Assembly (NCBI GenBank): GCA_002422945.1
Contig: DITW01000069.1
Coordinates: forward strand, 486-64,485
Origin: Sphingomonadales bacterium UBA6174
GTDB lineage: Bacteria; Pseudomonadota; Alphaproteobacteria; Sphingomonadales; Sphingomonadaceae
DNA: 64,000 nucleotides
Direction: 5' to 3'
The position numbers and the translations under genes are program-made. Positions within the stretch are counted from its first letter, which is position 1, and the number at the start of each line of letters is the position of its first letter. This document shows positions 59,911 to 64,000 of this stretch, in pieces. Under the pieces are notes generated by a model, which did no database searches, was not told where the DNA came from, and saw only the letters and a list, made by a program, of their open reading frames with translations.

Positions 59911-60615
59911 TCAATCCAATTGTTGCAACCACTCTGCAATCATTTTGCGCCCGGCGGCCACCGCCACCGGGCCATGCAGGTCATGGGCGGCACGCAGGCT
60001 GGCCTCATCGCCACCGGCCTCGATGACAGAACCCGGCCATTCTTCGATCCATGCATCGAACCTTGGGTCTTGCCCCATTTCCGCGTGAAACTGCACCGCG
60101 AGGATATTCTTCCCCCGGCGAAAGGCCTGATGTTTATAGACATGGCTGGACGCCAAGAGCTCGACATTGTCGGGCAAGGTGAAGGTGTCGCCATGCCAAT
60201 GCAGGATCGGCACATCCTCCAGATGCCGCAACGGCGTTTCCTTGGCGTGATCGTGAATGCGGATCGGATGGAAGCCGACTTCCTTGTGCGGGCCTTCATA
60301 GACATCGGCACCCAACGCCGCCGCCATCATCTGCGCGCCAAAGCAGACGCCAAGCGTGGGCCGCCCGGCATCCAGCCGATGGGCAAGCCGCCGCATCTGG
60401 CAGCCGATCCACGGATATCGATCCTGTTCATAAACGCCCATCGGGCCACCCATCATGATCAGCAAATCCGGCTCGCGCAGATCGAGCGTCGGGAATTTGG
60501 GGTCGGTCACATCGATGCGGTCGACCAGATAGCCCGCATCCTCGATCGGCTGACGGTAACCGGCCACCCCTTCATAGGGCACGTGGCGAATGATGAGGGC
60601 GGTCTTTTGGTGCAT
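59911..60615 (-). CDS. Class I glutamine amidotransferase (GMP synthase-like)
   Basis: A 234-aa GATase domain protein. The nucleophile cysteine lies in LGVCFGAQMMAAALG near residue 91. HWHGDTFTLP and the catalytic His-x-Glu in LAVQFHAEMGQDPRF complete the triad. It has no synthetase domain, so it is either a stand-alone hydrolase or a peptidase-like relative. A 14-bp hairpin lies just before its start. Confidence 0.87.
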   Translation of the reverse strand: MHQKTALIIRHVPYEGVAGYRQPIEDAGYLVDRIDVTDPKFPTLDLREPDLLIMMGGPMGVYEQDRYPWIGCQMRRLAHRLDAGRPTLGVCFGAQMMAAALGADVYEGPHKEVGFHPIRIHDHAKETPLRHLEDVPILHWHGDTFTLPDNVELLASSHVYKHQAFRRGKNILAVQFHAEMGQDPRFDAWIEEWPGSVIEAGGDEASLRAAHDLHGPVAVAAGRKMIAEWLQQLD

Positions 60616-60630
60616 GGTCTCGATGTTGAA

Positions 60631-60668
60631 ATGGCTGTCCGCCCTTTAAATGAGGGGCGGACAGCCAT
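60631..60668 (-). terminator. Long perfect hairpin between the TonB receptor and GATase genes
   Basis: ATGGCTGTCCGCCC (60631-60644) pairs perfectly with GGGCGGACAGCCAT (60655-60668), a 14-bp stem over a 10-base loop. It starts 10 bases past the receptor stop and 15 bases before the amidotransferase start. It can end the receptor transcript or sit in the next gene's leader. Confidence 0.75.
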
Positions 60669-60678
60669 TTGGCAAGGG

Positions 60679-63099
60679 TTAGAAGGTTGCCTTGACGGTG
60701 ACGCCATAGGTGCGCGGGTCGCCCGGTTGGCCGATGATCAGACCGGTGCTCCCCGATTGGGTCGCCAATTGTTCGATATATTTCTGGTCGAATGCATTGC
60801 GCACCCAGCCATAGACATCCCATTGCTTGTTGGCGCGATACCCAAGGCGGACGTTGGAGAGCGCATAGCCCTTCACATCGGTATAGATCGACCGCGCTGG
60901 GTTGGACGTGAATTTCGAGCGATAGCTGCCGTCATAGCCGAGGTAAAACGCGCCATCGGTGCTGAACAATTGCGCAGGCACGCGATATTCGCCGCCAAAT
61001 GAGAATGCCCATTTCGAAATGCCCGGCAAGATCGAGCCGGAGATGTTGCAGCTCAACGGACTTAACGCGCCCGGCACACCCGCCGCACCCGCGACCTGCG
61101 ATCCGCTGATCGCGGTGCCGCCAGTCAGTTCGGGCGGGCAGGGGGAATCGACGAACTTCTTGTATTTCGCATCCGTGAAGGCGGCGTTGACATAGAGGTT
61201 CAGATTATCCGTGGGACGGGCCGAGAAATCCGCCTCGACCCCGCGCACCCGCACCTTGTCGGCATTGGCGAGATAGCCGCGCACGACACCCGGCGCATTG
61301 TCATTGACGATCGCCTGGAAGTCCTTGACGTTTGTCCAGAAGCCCGAAAGATTCAGCGTCGCCCTGCGGTCGAACAACTGGGTTTTCAGGCCGAGTTCAA
61401 AATGATCGACCTTTTCCGGCTTGACCGTGGTCTTGCTGGTGACGGGCAGGCCGGTGGTCCTGTCGGTCGGAATACCGTTCAGATTGATGCCACCCGATTT
61501 GAAGCTCTTGGCATAGGTCGCAAAGGCCAGCACATCGTCCGTCACATCATAGGATGCGGTGAAATCATAAGACAGATTCCAGTCGCTGAACTTCGGGCTG
61601 TAATTGAGGTTCGGCAGGCCCGCATCCGACAATTTCCCCGGGCTGGTGACGAGCACGCCATTTTGCGTGACGGTCGAGATATAGCTGCCGCTTTTCTTGT
61701 CATAATTCACGCGCACGCCGGGCTGGAGGTGCAGGCGATCCGTGACATGATAGGTCAACTGGCCAAAGGCCGCGAGGCTCGTGTTTTTAAAGTCGATATT
61801 ATTGTCCGATTGCACCCCGTTCAGATAGGCCGGGTTGTTCGCATTGGCATTGCTGGGGCTAAGCAGCCATTTGCTGGCCGCTGACCCCAAGGTCTGGATG
61901 CCATCGGTATGCACCGATTGTTGAAAGCCGAACAGGCCGACCACGAAATCGAGCTTGTCGCTCGTCTGCGCATAGCGGAATTCCTGCGTCCACTGGCGCT
62001 GGGTCGATGGGTTGTTGACCTTGGTGAAGATCGGCAGGCCGGTAAAATCGCGGTCGTTGGACGGCAGCCAGTTCCAGAAGCGCCATGCGGTGACCGAGGT
62101 CAGTTCACCCGCGCCGACTTCCCATTTCGCGCGCAACGACACGCCGCCAAGCGACTGCTTCGCCCGCAGATCGGCATCGACATCGGTGACGCGGTCAAAA
62201 ATGTCGGTGCTGGGGACGGCATAGCCCTGCGCGGCGGCAAGGGCAGCATATTGGCGGTTCGAAGCGCGCTGTGTGCTACCGGTCTTATAATAGATCTGGG
62301 CGCAGCATTCCGGGTCCTGACGGTTGTAATCGCCCGCCAGCGTGAGGTTGAGCGTGTCGGTCGCCTTCAGCAGCAATTGCGCCTTGAAGCCGATATTCTC
62401 CTGCTCGTTGATCCGGCTGTTGGTCGCGACATTATAGACGGTGCCGCGACGGCTGGTGGCCGATGCGGCCAAGCGCACCGCGAGCCTGTTATCGATCAGC
62501 GGGCCAGAGATCGAACCCTTGGCCTGCACAAAGCCGAGATTGCCGAACGAGGCTTCAATCCGCCCTTCCGGGGTGAAGCTCGGCGCACGCGAGGTGATAT
62601 TGATCGCGCCGGCGGTGGTGTTCTTGCCGTACAACGTGCCCTGTGGCCCGCGCAGGATTTCGATCTGGCCGACATCGAGAAAGTCGAATGTCGTCGATGC
62701 GCTGCGGGAATAATAGACCTCGTCGACATAAATGCCGACGCCCTGTTCGATGCCGTCATTGGTCAGGCCGAATGGCGCACCGAGGCCACGGATATTCGCG
62801 GCGGAATTGCGCGGGTTGGAGGAATAGAATTGGACGGTCGGCTGAAGCTGTTGCAGCTTACCGACGTTAAAGCTGCCGGTGGCTTCCAACGCCGCCGAGT
62901 TGATCACCGAAATGGCGACCGGCACATCCTGAATCTGTTCTTCGCGGCGGCGGGCCGTGACGAGAATTTCGGTCGATGCCGCTTCTGCTTCGGCTTCGGA
63001 GGCGGCTGCTTCGACGGCATAGGCCTGCACTGGTGCAAGGCTGAGGGTGGCAAGGCTGACGGTCGCCACGCTGGCGAGCAAAAGAGGTCGTGCGATCAT
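60679..63099 (-). CDS. TonB-dependent outer-membrane receptor
   Basis: An 806-aa receptor. Signal peptide IARPLLLASVATVSLATLSLAP. A plug domain follows from ILVTARRREEQIQDVPVAISVI through IRGLGAP and VDEVYYSRSASTTFDFLDVG to GPQGTLYGKNTTAGAINI, typical of sphingomonad receptors. The barrel ends RTYGVTVKATF with terminal Phe. It follows yezD and cysA in the same direction, suggesting uptake of a sulfur-containing compound such as a sulfonate or sulfate ester. Siderophore uptake is less likely here. Confidence 0.95.
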   Translation of the reverse strand: MIARPLLLASVATVSLATLSLAPVQAYAVEAAASEAEAEAASTEILVTARRREEQIQDVPVAISVINSAALEATGSFNVGKLQQLQPTVQFYSSNPRNSAANIRGLGAPFGLTNDGIEQGVGIYVDEVYYSRSASTTFDFLDVGQIEILRGPQGTLYGKNTTAGAINITSRAPSFTPEGRIEASFGNLGFVQAKGSISGPLIDNRLAVRLAASATSRRGTVYNVATNSRINEQENIGFKAQLLLKATDTLNLTLAGDYNRQDPECCAQIYYKTGSTQRASNRQYAALAAAQGYAVPSTDIFDRVTDVDADLRAKQSLGGVSLRAKWEVGAGELTSVTAWRFWNWLPSNDRDFTGLPIFTKVNNPSTQRQWTQEFRYAQTSDKLDFVVGLFGFQQSVHTDGIQTLGSAASKWLLSPSNANANNPAYLNGVQSDNNIDFKNTSLAAFGQLTYHVTDRLHLQPGVRVNYDKKSGSYISTVTQNGVLVTSPGKLSDAGLPNLNYSPKFSDWNLSYDFTASYDVTDDVLAFATYAKSFKSGGINLNGIPTDRTTGLPVTSKTTVKPEKVDHFELGLKTQLFDRRATLNLSGFWTNVKDFQAIVNDNAPGVVRGYLANADKVRVRGVEADFSARPTDNLNLYVNAAFTDAKYKKFVDSPCPPELTGGTAISGSQVAGAAGVPGALSPLSCNISGSILPGISKWAFSFGGEYRVPAQLFSTDGAFYLGYDGSYRSKFTSNPARSIYTDVKGYALSNVRLGYRANKQWDVYGWVRNAFDQKYIEQLATQSGSTGLIIGQPGDPRTYGVTVKATF

Positions 63100-63200
63100 G
63101 TGGATTTCCCTGATGATGTTCGCGACGCCTCCGGTGGTCCGGTCAGCAGCGGTTGGTTGTTGGTTGTTAGTTGATGTGGACGCTTGTGGGCGCGTGAAAC

Positions 63201-63380
63201 TCAGTGCGGTTTGATCCGTTTTTTTTCCGTGACATCGATCTGCACGACGCGCCCTTCATGGACGGTCAGAGAGACATTGCCGAAACGCAGGCCTTCAAGC
63301 GCCTCGCGGACGCTGTTGAGGCTTTCGTTGAGGATGCGGGCATCCTCGTTGCCCAAGTCATGTTCGGATTTTTGTGTCAT
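63201..63380 (-). CDS. YezD-family (DUF2292) small protein
   Basis: A 59-aa protein with LNESLNSVREALEGLRFGNVSLTVHEGRVVQIDVTEKKR, the beta-strand pattern of DUF2292/YezD. In many bacteria, as I recall, these genes sit with sulfate or sulfonate transport genes. I start it at ATG 63380, where GGAGC precedes. It lies between cysA and the TonB receptor gene, with a 12-bp inverted repeat in its leader. Function unknown. Confidence 0.82.
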   Translation of the reverse strand: MTQKSEHDLGNEDARILNESLNSVREALEGLRFGNVSLTVHEGRVVQIDVTEKKRIKPH

Positions 63381-63411
63381 GCTCCGATGCTCCAATCTTG
63401 ATGAAAATGCC

Positions 63412-63442
63412 TTTATTATCTATTATTATTATAGACAATAAA
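63412..63442. promoter_or_regulatory. AT-rich inverted repeat upstream of yezD
   Basis: TTTATTATCTAT (63412-63423) and ATAGACAATAAA (63431-63442) are inverted repeats matching at 11 of 12 positions over a 7-base centre. They lie 32-62 bases before the yezD start. This looks like an operator, possibly for the nearby Rrf2 protein or a CysB-like regulator. Confidence 0.6.
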
Positions 63443-63485
63443 CTTACTCTTCGCCCCCTTGAACAATCGCTTTATTGCAGCGTCT

Positions 63486-64000
<515 letters not shown>

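Noticed and set aside
61909..63174. A 421-codon plus-strand frame opposite the TonB receptor
   Set aside because: Arg/Gly/Ile-rich composition without domains; it is an antisense shadow of the receptor.

Overview
The window reads as chromosomal DNA of a Gram-negative alphaproteobacterium, most likely a sphingomonad (order Sphingomonadales). This is inferred from protein character and gene content and was not tested by a search. The supporting content is a YlxR/L7Ae fusion between nusA and infB, DUF3297 and DUF4197 proteins, a TonB-dependent receptor, a class III PHA synthase with a very short partner, two Rieske oxygenases and a P450. GC is high and ATGA/GTGA/TTGA stop-start overlaps are frequent. 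I see no insertion sequence, prophage, CRISPR array, rRNA or origin. No gene-free stretch exceeds about 300 bases; the longest gaps (34.5-34.8, 35.3-35.6, 14.1-14.4 and 47.6-47.8 kb) are annotated for candidate control sites or are AT-rich leaders.

Region 1 (1-14.1 kb) is conserved core: the end of lpdA, a DUF4197 lipoprotein, priA, then rimP-nusA-ylxR-infB-rbfA, which ends after rbfA without truB next to it. A small lipoprotein, an adenosine kinase, a small membrane protein, cysK, DUF3297 and tRNA-Ala(CGC) follow.

Region 2 (14.2-21.7 kb) looks like a LacI-controlled catabolic unit. Two short-chain dehydrogenases form one operon. An LhgO-like flavoprotein, a GMC oxidoreductase and a succinate-semialdehyde-type aldehyde dehydrogenase form a second. 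A divergent thioesterase lies between them and a LacI regulator closes the block. Both operons carry the same near-perfect palindrome (core TGAAGCGCTTCAAAT) over the promoter, and a degenerate version overlaps the lacI start. The substrate is unknown.

Region 3 (21.8-24.7 kb) is an alpha/beta hydrolase facing a tightly overlapped phaE-like/phaC/GNAT operon.

Region 4 (24.8-41.5 kb) is an accessory oxidative-catabolism island. It holds two SDRs, an NTF2-like protein, two MDR-type reductases and a P450. It also holds an exported trio (Tat flavoprotein, small cytochrome c, and a carboxypeptidase-regulatory/cytochrome/beta-propeller protein). Across a TetR gene lies a Dabb-PASTA fusion, an ABM monooxygenase and a Rieske oxygenase, and facing them is a Rieske-VOC-SDR operon with its own TetR. 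No ferredoxin or ferredoxin reductase is present for the three oxygenases.

Region 5 (41.6-47.6 kb) holds a TonB-like protein, a membrane SpoIIE-type phosphatase fused to a HATPase domain, a STAS protein, a large patatin-like protein and an Flp pilin too short for most gene callers.

Region 6 (47.8-64 kb) is mixed: a dipeptidase, a VOC protein, a ferritin-like protein, cytochrome c, a cupredoxin, an alcohol dehydrogenase broken by one in-frame TAG, an ASCH-like protein, a cupin, LysR with divergent pirin-wrbA-yceI, two methyltransferases, hydrolases, an Rrf2 regulator and a glutamine amidotransferase. It ends in a TonB receptor downstream of yezD and cysA, which suggests a sulfur-acquisition locus continuing past the window.
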